A DNA stretch of 64,000 nt from Bacteroidetes bacterium QH_10_64_37 (GTDB lineage: Bacteria > Bacteroidota > Rhodothermia > Rhodothermales > Salinibacteraceae), in the NCBI GenBank assembly GCA_003023105.1, contig PXSZ01000044.1, positions 1 through 64,000 of the forward strand, written 5' to 3'. The notes beneath the pieces were generated by a model. That model was not told the DNA's origin and did no database searches. It saw only the letters and a list, made by a program, of their open reading frames with translations. Shown piece after piece: positions 54,355 to 62,123 of the stretch (positions are counted from its first letter, which is position 1; each line of letters begins with the position of its first letter). The translations under genes and the position numbers were made by a program.

Positions 54355-56073
54355 TCACCATTTCAGACGGAGCCCGACCGAGACCTGAGCGGGGGGGCGG
54401 GGGTAGCCGGCCCACAGTGTGGGCGCCTCCACCGACAGGTTTTGGGCGCGGACCACAATCTCGTAGTCCGATTCCAGAGCGTACGACCCTTCAAGGTCCA
54501 GCGAGAAATACGAGTTGAGGCGCCGGGCCTGCGGGCCCAAGCTGGCATCCCGGGGGCTCTCGAAGTGGCCGACTGCCTCGACGAAGCCGTCGCCTCCGGC
54601 AAACGAGACGCCGACCATGGCGTCCGCCGTGACGGGCGCAAAGTTGGGAATGTCCGAGTCCAGAGAGTCGGCAACAGATGTCAGATTGCCATCCTGCACC
54701 GAGAGGCCCAGCGAGGCCTGCACCCCGTCGATGCCCTGGAGGGCAATTTGGCCGTGCCCGTGGAAGATGCGGGCGGCGTCGTACCCGACCCGGTAGAGGG
54801 TGCTGTAATCTCTCTGCGGCTGGGAGGCAAGGGTGAAGTAGCGGTACGTGGGGGCGTAGCGGTATCCGGTTGCCGCAACAACTCGCACCGGGCCGCGGCT
54901 CAGCGTCAGGCCGGCCTCAGCGTTGGTCGTTTCGAGCGTGGGGCGGAGGGAGGGCGCGTGCCGGGCGTACGGGTTTGTGGCGTAGAGCTGATCCAGGGAC
55001 GTCTCCCCGAGCCGGGGCTGGTTGCGAAGGTACAGGCGAGCGTCGTCGGTAAATCGCCACTCTGCGTTGAGGGACGGCGCGATAAAGGTGGCCTCCACGG
55101 AGCCGGGAGTCGGAGCAGTGGGTTGGGCGGGCGTGGCAAACGCGAGCACCGTTGCCCCCGCCTCCACGGAGGTCGAGGCCGTGGGACGAAAGGACACGGT
55201 GCCGCCGGCATCCAGGTCAAACGCAGTGTCATCCAACGGGTCTCCGCCGAGCCAGGACCGCCGGTAGGTGGCCTCAAGGTGCGGGCGGTAGGGGAGGGGC
55301 GTCGACACGGATCCCTGAAGTTCCATCTGTTGCTGGGAAAAGATCAGTTCATCGGCGCCGGCGTCGAGGGTGGAGGCGTACTGGGCGCCCTCGTAGCGCA
55401 GCGCGGCGCCGACAGACACCGACCCCGTGCTGTGAAGTTGGACCGACCCTCCCGCCGACGCTCCCTCCCGCTCCGGAGCGCTGGGGATGTCCGTCAAAAT
55501 TGGCGTAGCGCCGTAGAGATCATACCGCTGCACCGCTCCGTGCACCCCGGCTTCAATTTGCACGCTCTCCCGGTTGCTTTTGAGCCGCACCGAGGCCTCG
55601 GCCACGTCGTCATTCGGGTCCGCCTCGATGCCCGTGTAGTTGCCGTGCACGAAGACCCGCTCTGTGGCCGACAGGGAGTGTCTTATGCGCCCCTCGAAGA
55701 AGCGGCTGAAGTACCGACCGATTCCGCCCTCCAAAAATCCCAGACCCGGCTCGGCGGTCGGCTGCATCGGGGCCGAGACCGTTTCGGGGATCGGAAGGCT
55801 CTCGGGCAGCTCGTCGAGGGGATGCCTGTACGAGCCCACGTACGGCCGGTGGTCGGCAGGCACAGTGGGCACTGCCGGTGGCGACGCGAACCCGGTGAGG
55901 GGCTGTCGCTCCAGGGAAGGAAGGGCAATCTGGCGCTCCCCGCGGATCTCAATCTCCCTCGGCGCAATTTCGGGCAACTGGGTCGTGTCGGCCTCCTGCC
56001 CGTAGGCGCAAGGGGCCACGGCGAGGAGGGCAGCAAGGAGGGCAATACGAATGGAAAGAGAGCGGAGGGGCAT
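54355..56073 (-). CDS. Outer-membrane beta-barrel protein (TonB-dependent-receptor-like, without plug)
   Basis: A 572-residue exported protein. The signal peptide covers residues 1-26 (ALLAALLAVAPCAYGQ). A proline-rich segment containing EIEIRGERQIALPSLERQ follows, and from about residue 110 many amphipathic beta-strands (SVSVGAALRYEGAQ, PHLEATYRRSW, VRVVAATGYRYAPTYRY). It ends in a strand with terminal aromatic or Lys-Trp residues (VSVGLRLKW), a typical barrel C-terminus. I see no plug domain. The ATG at 56071-56073 is chosen; 145 in-frame codons upstream are not convincing. The TPR gene is 155 bp upstream. Confidence 0.8.
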   Translation of the reverse strand: MPLRSLSIRIALLAALLAVAPCAYGQEADTTQLPEIAPREIEIRGERQIALPSLERQPLTGFASPPAVPTVPADHRPYVGSYRHPLDELPESLPIPETVSAPMQPTAEPGLGFLEGGIGRYFSRFFEGRIRHSLSATERVFVHGNYTGIEADPNDDVAEASVRLKSNRESVQIEAGVHGAVQRYDLYGATPILTDIPSAPEREGASAGGSVQLHSTGSVSVGAALRYEGAQYASTLDAGADELIFSQQQMELQGSVSTPLPYRPHLEATYRRSWLGGDPLDDTAFDLDAGGTVSFRPTASTSVEAGATVLAFATPAQPTAPTPGSVEATFIAPSLNAEWRFTDDARLYLRNQPRLGETSLDQLYATNPYARHAPSLRPTLETTNAEAGLTLSRGPVRVVAATGYRYAPTYRYFTLASQPQRDYSTLYRVGYDAARIFHGHGQIALQGIDGVQASLGLSVQDGNLTSVADSLDSDIPNFAPVTADAMVGVSFAGGDGFVEAVGHFESPRDASLGPQARRLNSYFSLDLEGSYALESDYEIVVRAQNLSVEAPTLWAGYPRPPAQVSVGLRLKW

Positions 56074-56227
56074 GACGGCGAGGCCGTGGTTCAGGAAGGG
56101 CATCCAGGGACCAGGGGGCAAGGTGTCGATTGGAATCTCACGTAGGAAACAAGATCGGGGGTCTTCGGAGGGGTTACGGTTCGTGAAACGTGACTCGTGC
56201 GGTCGCTTGGTCCTCACGGTTCGCGAA

Positions 56228-59200
56228 TTACGACGTCGATTCGATCGACTGTTTCTCATTGCGGGCCGTCTTGGCAAAGGGCGTGCCCGAGAAGCTCTCT
56301 TGCACTTCCTCATAGAGTTGAACAGCCTGTCCCGTCTCGCCGCGGTCGCGGTAGGCCCGGGCCTGTTCAAGTAGCGCGCGTGCCTCCCACTCCGGATAGC
56401 CCGCAAAGAGGGACGGCATGCGCTGGAGCTCGCTAATGGCCGCCTGGGTCCGCCCTTGTTTGCGAAGCTGTCGCCCGAGTCGGAACAGGGCCTCAGCCCC
56501 AGTTTCACTGTCCGACGACTTCATCACCTGCCGGTACAGGTTGAGAGCTGCGTCCGTTCGTCCCTGTTCTGAGCGGACCCGTGCGAGGCCGAGTCGGGCG
56601 GCGTTCTGGAGGGGGCCCTGGTTCTCGGACTTCACAATCTTGGACAGAAGCGCCTCGGCCTCGTCGATGCGGTCGAGTTGCAGGAGGGCCTTGCTCTGCC
56701 CGTAGCGTGCCTGTGCTCGGAGCTCATCGGGGGTGTTCTCGTTCTCGGCGGCGGCGCGGTAGGCGTTCGCGGCCTTCTGATACGCTTCCTGATCGAGGTG
56801 GATCTCCCCCAGCCGGAGGCTGGCTTCATCAAAATACTGGCTGTCGGGGTATTGATCCGTGAGTTGCTGGAGGTAATTCTTCGCCTCCGTGGACCGATCA
56901 AGGTCGGCGTAGAGAAGGCCGAGGTGGTAATACGCATCTGGGACGCGGGAGGAGGCGGAGGCGGTCCGCACAAACGACTGGAACAGCTTGAGGGCCCGCT
57001 TCGACTCTCCGCGCTGGTAGGCGGCGCGGGCGCGCTGATACTGCAGCCGCTCGGCAAGGTTGGCGCCCGGGGTGTTCTTCGCAATCGACTGAATCAGATC
57101 ATCCGCTTGGTCTTGCTGGCCCGCCGCGTTGAGGGCGAAGAAGAGGCTGGAGGCCGCCTCGTCGGCGAACGGGCTCTCAGGATGGGTTTCCAGAACGGTC
57201 CGGTAGGCCTGCACCGCCTGTTTCATTTGGCCCGCGTTGTAGTACGTATCCCCGATGGCGTACTGGGCCTCCGCCGCCCGCGTGTTGTCGGGGTATTCTT
57301 CCAGCAACCGCTGGAATGCTTTCCGCGCGGCCTCGTAGCGCTGCTGCTGGAAGTGGATGTCGCCGATGCGGTACAGCGCGTCCGGCCGCAGCGGACTGTC
57401 GGGATGTTGCTTCACGAAGCGGCGCAGCCGGTCGAGGGCCTCGGCCGATCGGTCGGCGAAGTAGAGGGCCTTGCCGGCCTGGTACAGGGCGTAGTCGGTG
57501 CCCTCGCCGCCGACCTCGCTGTACGCCGCAATGGCGTCGTCGTAGCGCTTGAGGGCGAAGTAGGCGTCGCCCAGCCGGAGCCGGGCGTCCTGGCGATACG
57601 GGACGTTGTTCTCCGGAAGCAGGGGATCGCCCGCTAAAAACTGCCGAAACAGACGAGCAGCCGGTTTGAAGCGGCGTTGCTTGAAGTGGGTCCAGGCGAG
57701 GGCGTACTGGGCGCCGGCCCGCTTCGGCCCCTCGGGATCGGTGTCGAGGAAGCGCTGGAAGAGAGACCGTGCGCGCTCATGTTGCTCCTGCCGATAGAAG
57801 GCATCCGCCGCCCAGAAGAGGGCGTCCTGCCCCCGGTTGGTGTCGGGATGCTCCTCGGCGAGCGATTGGAAAATGGCCCCGGCCTTCTCGTAGCGTTCGT
57901 TCTGGTACAGCGTCCAGGCCTTCTGGAAGCGAACTTCGCGCTTGACGGATTCGGACGCCGCGCCCCGATCGATGGCTTCGGTGTACGCCTCCAACGCCTG
58001 GTCCAACTGACCGCTCGCCAGGGAGGCGTTCCCGAGCCAGTAGTAGGCATCGCCGAGGAGCTCCTGGGGCTCTGACGCCTGCGTGAGGGTCTGGAAGGCG
58101 GACGCGGCATCGCCGTAGTTCTCTTGCTGATACGAGAGAAGCCCGATCTCGTACCGGGCCTCGGCGAGAAGCCGGTCGTCCTCTCCGGTGTCCAGGTACG
58201 CCCGGTACAGCCGGAGAGCCTTCTCTCGGTTGCCGAGAAGGGCCCGATTCACGGCTTCGTAGTAGGTCGCTTCTGTGGCGAGAGGACCGCCGGCTGCCCG
58301 AACCTCGGTGAAGGCGTCGGCGGCGGCCTGGTGCCGACCCGCGTCGTAATGCTGCCAGGCAAGACCGTAGCGGGCCGGGGAGGCGTAGGAACTGTTGGGG
58401 GCATTCTCCAGAATCTGTCGATACTGGGTGACGGCGGCGTCCCCTCGATTCGACTGTCGGTAAGCCTCCCCGAGCAAAAACAGCGCCCGGGTCCGCTCCG
58501 TGCCGGTCAGTTCCGGGAGGCGTTGCTGCAGCTCGGTCGCGGCATTTTCGTATTGGCCGACCCGGTAGTAGACCTCTGCCAGGGTGGTCCCGAGGTTTTG
58601 GGCGAAGGGCGAGTCCGGATACTGCTCGCCGAGGCGCTCGAAGGAGGCCGTGGCCGCGTCGTACCGCTCCTGGCGGACCTGAGTGACGCCCTGAGCATAG
58701 AGGGCCGCCGGGGCCAACTCGGCGTTGGGGTAGCGCTGGTAGACCTGTTTGAAGTAGGGCAGTGCGGCATCCAGATTGCCCCGTTTCTGCTCAGTGCGCC
58801 CAAGCAGGTAGAGCGCCCGCGCCCCCTCGGCCGAGTTGTTTGGCGCCGTCGCGATGGCCTGCAGTTGCCGTTTTGCCTTTTGGGAATTTCCCTGGTCCAG
58901 GTAGTGCTGGGCAAGGCCCAGCTTGGCAGCCTGGGCCCGCGGATGGGACGGGTATTGTCGCTGAAGGCGCGTGAGCAGGCGTCGGGTCTCGGCGTCGTTG
59001 CCCGAGGCGAGGGTCGCCTGGGCCTCCAGATAGAGCGACTGAGGCGCGGCGGGATGGGTGGGATGCGCCGCCCGGAACGCCGAGAGTGCCGCTGTGGCCT
59101 CCGGATAGAGCTGCTGCTCGTAGAGCTGAACCGCCGAAGCGAAGGTCTGCTCCGCGCGTCGATCCTCCTGCTGGGCGTGAGCAGGAAGGACGGCTCCTCC

Positions 59201-59245
59201 TACGAACACGCAGAGGAGAAGAAATCGACACCGACAGGGAACCAT
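56228..59245 (-). CDS. Large exported tetratricopeptide-repeat protein
   Basis: A 1005-residue protein with a signal peptide (FLLLCVFVGGAVLPAHAQQ). The rest is tandem TPR units from about residue 40 to 1000 with recurring A-x-YRxA, YPDSPFA and LGxAYFxxxxYxxA patterns (for example QRYPNAELAPAALYAQG and EYPDNTRAAEAQYAIG). The repeats match the YbgF/CpoB and BamD-like subtype with a periplasmic interaction role. It heads the minus-strand series TPR, barrel, HU, HU-SPOR, ExbB, ExbD. An ATG seven codons further upstream (59266) is possible. Its partner is unknown. Confidence 0.88.
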   Translation of the reverse strand: MVPCRCRFLLLCVFVGGAVLPAHAQQEDRRAEQTFASAVQLYEQQLYPEATAALSAFRAAHPTHPAAPQSLYLEAQATLASGNDAETRRLLTRLQRQYPSHPRAQAAKLGLAQHYLDQGNSQKAKRQLQAIATAPNNSAEGARALYLLGRTEQKRGNLDAALPYFKQVYQRYPNAELAPAALYAQGVTQVRQERYDAATASFERLGEQYPDSPFAQNLGTTLAEVYYRVGQYENAATELQQRLPELTGTERTRALFLLGEAYRQSNRGDAAVTQYRQILENAPNSSYASPARYGLAWQHYDAGRHQAAADAFTEVRAAGGPLATEATYYEAVNRALLGNREKALRLYRAYLDTGEDDRLLAEARYEIGLLSYQQENYGDAASAFQTLTQASEPQELLGDAYYWLGNASLASGQLDQALEAYTEAIDRGAASESVKREVRFQKAWTLYQNERYEKAGAIFQSLAEEHPDTNRGQDALFWAADAFYRQEQHERARSLFQRFLDTDPEGPKRAGAQYALAWTHFKQRRFKPAARLFRQFLAGDPLLPENNVPYRQDARLRLGDAYFALKRYDDAIAAYSEVGGEGTDYALYQAGKALYFADRSAEALDRLRRFVKQHPDSPLRPDALYRIGDIHFQQQRYEAARKAFQRLLEEYPDNTRAAEAQYAIGDTYYNAGQMKQAVQAYRTVLETHPESPFADEAASSLFFALNAAGQQDQADDLIQSIAKNTPGANLAERLQYQRARAAYQRGESKRALKLFQSFVRTASASSRVPDAYYHLGLLYADLDRSTEAKNYLQQLTDQYPDSQYFDEASLRLGEIHLDQEAYQKAANAYRAAAENENTPDELRAQARYGQSKALLQLDRIDEAEALLSKIVKSENQGPLQNAARLGLARVRSEQGRTDAALNLYRQVMKSSDSETGAEALFRLGRQLRKQGRTQAAISELQRMPSLFAGYPEWEARALLEQARAYRDRGETGQAVQLYEEVQESFSGTPFAKTARNEKQSIESTS

Positions 59246-59477
59246 TTTCGGGGGTGTGGGAGTCATATTTAAACAAGGACGTGCAAGATCGGACTAAGCG
59301 GTCGTTGTGCGTGGGCATTTTGCATGGGCATTTTTCCTACGGTGCGGAGCGAGGGCAGTTCGTCCGGCGTGCGTTCCGGGCGAAATTCGTCTCCGGACCG
59401 CCCGTTGACGCGAACGGTGCTCGGTCCTGCACGCCGACCTTTGAGTTCAGTTCTATACTTCTTGACCCCTCTCCCTC

Positions 59478-59744
59478 ATGGCCGACGCTTCCTCCGACCC
59501 CGAGTCTCCCGACCCCCGTTCGTCCGCATCTTCTTTCGATGAAGGTGCCTTCGACGAGGGTACCGACTATGACCCGCAGGCCGACGCACCGCCGTGGACC
59601 GACCGGGCCAACGATCCGATGGAGGGCGTCTCCCCCTCGTTGGCCATCGATGCCGCCCGGATCTGGGTTCAGCGTCACCAGAAAGCTTCGATGCTTGGCG
59701 CCTTTGCGGTCGGGGTCTTCGTCGGAGCCATGCTCCGCGACTGA
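59478..59744 (+). CDS. Small protein with acidic N-terminus and C-terminal membrane helix
   Basis: An 88-residue product. The first 55 residues are acidic and Ser/Pro-rich (SFDEGAFDEGTDYDPQAD), followed by an amphipathic helix (IDAARIWVQRHQKAS) and a C-terminal hydrophobic helix (MLGAFAVGVFVGAMLRD). The end is glycine-spaced like YtxH-type anchors. No family recognised. The similar general design of the next plus-strand gene suggests they work at the same membrane. Confidence 0.6.
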   Translation: MADASSDPESPDPRSSASSFDEGAFDEGTDYDPQADAPPWTDRANDPMEGVSPSLAIDAARIWVQRHQKASMLGAFAVGVFVGAMLRD

Positions 59745-59886
59745 AGCGCACGACCTCGCTCGTGAACAACTCCTCTTCACTTGGGATCCGACGCTCGCTG
59801 AGTACACCGTGCATTGATGCCACGGCTCAGTGCGCCTCGGGTCCCCTCCTCGCGAACGCAAACTCGAACAACATATCTCCAATCCC

Positions 59887-60639
59887 ATGAATCAAGACCA
59901 ATCTGAACACGAGACCCCCTCTCCGTCAACCCCCCCTTCAATGAACGAGATTCAGGGCGAAAAGTCCGTCGACGAACTGAATGAACTGCTCGGGGAGCTA
60001 CGGGCCGAGGTGACTCGGCTAAAGGCCCGGCAGGCCAAAATAAAGGCCCGAAACTGGATCCAGCGCCGTCCCATGCTGGCCATGGCCCTGTCCTCTGCTC
60101 TGGGTGCGGCTGCCGGGTACGGCCTTGCCGTAGCAACGCGAACAAGCCCGCCGACGCTTTCGGAGCAGGCCCGGCATCGGATCCGAGAGTTGGCCGACGA
60201 GGCCAGACAGGTCGCCTCCGACGTGGGGAGAGACCTGTCCGATCGGGCCGCTCGTTCCGGCCAAGAAGTCCGCTCCCGCGCCCAGAAGACGGGCCAGCGT
60301 CTGGCGAAGCAGGCCCAGGAGCAGGGCGAGGTGGCACGGGAGGAGGCGCAGGAGTGGGCCCGTCGCGCGTCCGAACGCACCCGGGAAGCAGCCCAGGAGG
60401 CGGGGAGCGAAGCCGGTAAAACATTGCGCCAAGCATCCGAAGAGGCCTCGAAGGAGGCGCGGGACCTCGGCGAAACCCTCTCGAAAGAGGCCGAAGAGGT
60501 CGTGGAGAAGCAGACCGAGTCGGTATGGAAGGCCATTTCTTCGGAAGATGATGCCTCGGGCTTCGGGCGGTCGTTGCTCAGGATTGCCGGACTGGCAGCG
60601 GGTGGATTCCTCGTCTCGCAGGTGCGGCGCTGGTTCTGA
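59887..60639 (+). CDS. Membrane-anchored long helical protein (YtxH/apolipoprotein-like)
   Basis: A 250-residue protein. An acidic coiled region (residues 20-50, VDELNELLGELRAEV) precedes one membrane segment (about 62-82, MALSSALGAAAGYGLAV). A long amphipathic helix of about 130 residues follows, with 11-residue-like repetition rich in Ala, Glu, Gln and Arg (AQEQGEVAREEAQEWARRAS). A short C-terminal hydrophobic helix ends it. Such helices resemble LEA or apolipoprotein-type proteins. The ATG at 59887 is used; the in-frame upstream start adds unconserved residues. Confidence 0.65.
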   Translation: MNQDQSEHETPSPSTPPSMNEIQGEKSVDELNELLGELRAEVTRLKARQAKIKARNWIQRRPMLAMALSSALGAAAGYGLAVATRTSPPTLSEQARHRIRELADEARQVASDVGRDLSDRAARSGQEVRSRAQKTGQRLAKQAQEQGEVAREEAQEWARRASERTREAAQEAGSEAGKTLRQASEEASKEARDLGETLSKEAEEVVEKQTESVWKAISSEDDASGFGRSLLRIAGLAAGGFLVSQVRRWF

Positions 60640-60647
60640 AAAAGCAA

Positions 60648-60692
60648 CGGGCGTGGGAGCGTGGGGGCAGTTGGGTGTGGGGAGAGTGCATG
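60648..60692. repeat. Heptad repeat, G-rich GGGCGTG family, single arm
   Basis: GGGCGTGGGAGCGTGGGGGC and the next bases show a G-run about every 7 bases. It resembles the left arm at 7027-7060. The register is less regular than in the other arrays. Confidence 0.55.
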
Positions 60693-60897
60693 GGGCCTGC
60701 TTTTCTCTGCGTGGGAAGGTCACGAGAGACGAGTCATGAGGGGGGCATAAGGGATGCGGCCTGACTGCGGCCTGACTACCGGACCGCTTTCACCGTGAAC
60801 TGGTGAAGCTCCGATCTGTCTCCCAACGCAGGAATCATAGTCATTCTGAGGAATTCCGACAGCGTATCCGTTTCGCGCAGTCGCAACGCACGCCCGT

Positions 60898-60922
60898 AGA
60901 GACGTTTCGCCGGAACGTCTCT
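60898..60922. repeat. Perfect palindromic hairpin, REP-like
   Basis: AGAGACGTT and its exact reverse complement AACGTCTCT flank a 7-base loop (tcgccgg), preceded by GT. Sequences with GTAGAGACG arms are frequent REP-type elements in other bacterial groups. Only one copy was seen here. Confidence 0.6.
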
Positions 60923-60979
60923 CGCTCAATAAATTCCCCGATATGCCCAGTTCTTCTCTTTTCACAACAATCTCACCCA

Positions 60980-61609
60980 GTGCCTGACTTTTTTGACGAG
61001 GGCCGCCCCCACGACGGCCTCCGCTACGACGAGTACCGCGACGACTGGAAACGCCGGACGGAAGATCCACCTCCAGAAGAGGCCGACCCGTCGGAGCGAC
61101 GGATGCACCACTACCTGCAATACAACTGGGAGCGTCAGGCCCACGTCCACGAGGCCTACACCCCCTCCGAGGAACTGCTGTCGGCCATGGAGGCGATCGG
61201 GAAGCCGCAGCTCTGGATGGTGCTCACGGAGCCGTGGTGTGGCGACTCGGCCTTCCTCCTGCCGGTGATTGCGGAAGCGGCGGCCCTGACCGAGAAGGTG
61301 ACCCTGCGTATCCTGCCTCGGGACGACAATCTGGACATCATGGACCAGTATCTCACCGACGGCAGCCGCAGCATCCCGAAGCTTGTGGCCTTCTCCGAGG
61401 ACGGCGACGAGCGCTTCACCTGGGGGCCGCGGCCGGATGGCGCCCAGGAGCGGTTTGAGGCTCTGCAGGAGGAGTACGACGAGAAAGCGGAGATAATTGC
61501 CGATCTCCTCGACTACTACGACGACGGAGGATGGCGGGAGACCGACGAGGAGCTTGCCGAGGCGATTCGGTCCGCTGTGGCCCGGTCTCCTGAAGTCCGG
61601 AGAGAATAG
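60980..61609 (+). CDS. Thioredoxin-fold protein with a CGDS active-site variant
   Basis: A 209-residue protein. About 60 charged residues lead to LWMVLTEPWCGDSAFLLPV (WCGDS at 86-90), where classical thioredoxins have WCGPC, so only one cysteine is present. The cis-Pro region is SRSIPKLVAF. Members of this WCGDS family are annotated as thioredoxin-family proteins; activity is likely monothiol or peroxiredoxin-like, but untested here. A GTG at 60980 is the most plausible start; the longer frame begins inside repeat-rich DNA. Confidence 0.82.
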   Translation: MPDFFDEGRPHDGLRYDEYRDDWKRRTEDPPPEEADPSERRMHHYLQYNWERQAHVHEAYTPSEELLSAMEAIGKPQLWMVLTEPWCGDSAFLLPVIAEAAALTEKVTLRILPRDDNLDIMDQYLTDGSRSIPKLVAFSEDGDERFTWGPRPDGAQERFEALQEEYDEKAEIIADLLDYYDDGGWRETDEELAEAIRSAVARSPEVRRE

Positions 61610-61624
61610 AGGTGAGATTCCCGA

Positions 61625-61957
61625 TTAGGCCTGCGGGGGCGCGGGCTCCCGTCCGTACACCTCGAACACGGTGCGCTCGTCGGGCAACTGGGCCGCCGCT
61701 ACGATCTCCTGCTCCGGATCGTAGGAGCGGACCAGCGCGTGGAGCGTCGAAAAGGCTCCCTCCTGCGCTGCCGACGCGTCGTTGAAGGTGAGGTACCTTA
61801 GGGGCGTCCGCTCACTTTCGTCCGCCGAGGACTGAACGGGAAAGACGATGGCGCCGCGTCCCCGCTGCTGGTACTGCCGCCATGCGTGGCGGGCGGCCGT
61901 TTCCCAGTGCGTGTCGACGAGCTGATTGAGCAGCGTGCCGGGATCGGGGGTGGACAT
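61625..61957 (-). CDS. Small soluble protein, function unknown
   Basis: A 110-residue protein without signal or membrane segment. Order: an N-terminal helix (LLNQLVDTHWETAARHAWRQ), a strand pair (GAIVFPVQ and LRYLTFND), a helix (AFSTLHALVRSYD) and a last strand pair (EIVAAAQLP, TVFEVYGRE). The compact alpha/beta pattern suggests one folded domain. I recognise no family. It is convergent with the thioredoxin-fold gene, with a 15-bp gap. Confidence 0.6.
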   Translation of the reverse strand: MSTPDPGTLLNQLVDTHWETAARHAWRQYQQRGRGAIVFPVQSSADESERTPLRYLTFNDASAAQEGAFSTLHALVRSYDPEQEIVAAAQLPDERTVFEVYGREPAPPQA

Positions 61958-62123
61958 GGAAAGGGGGACTTGGCGAAGCTGCCGGCGAGAGATACAATGC
62001 TAGTTTCCGTTATTGAAAAGTAAACCAGTCTGCACGGGTCGGCACAGAGGGCAGGTCGGGCGACGCGCTCTGGAAGGGGCTTGCCTACCGCCATCGCAGG
62101 CGCCGAGAGGAGGCTCCCAGGGA

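Larger units (their letters stand above)
60640..60979. other. Intergenic region with several repeat types
   Basis: No gene supported. It holds a G-rich 7-base-period stretch (60648-60692), a short GAGTCAT remnant (60727-60740), a perfect 11-bp direct repeat (60756-60777, gcggcctgact twice) and a perfect 9-bp palindromic hairpin (60898-60922). Confidence 0.7.
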
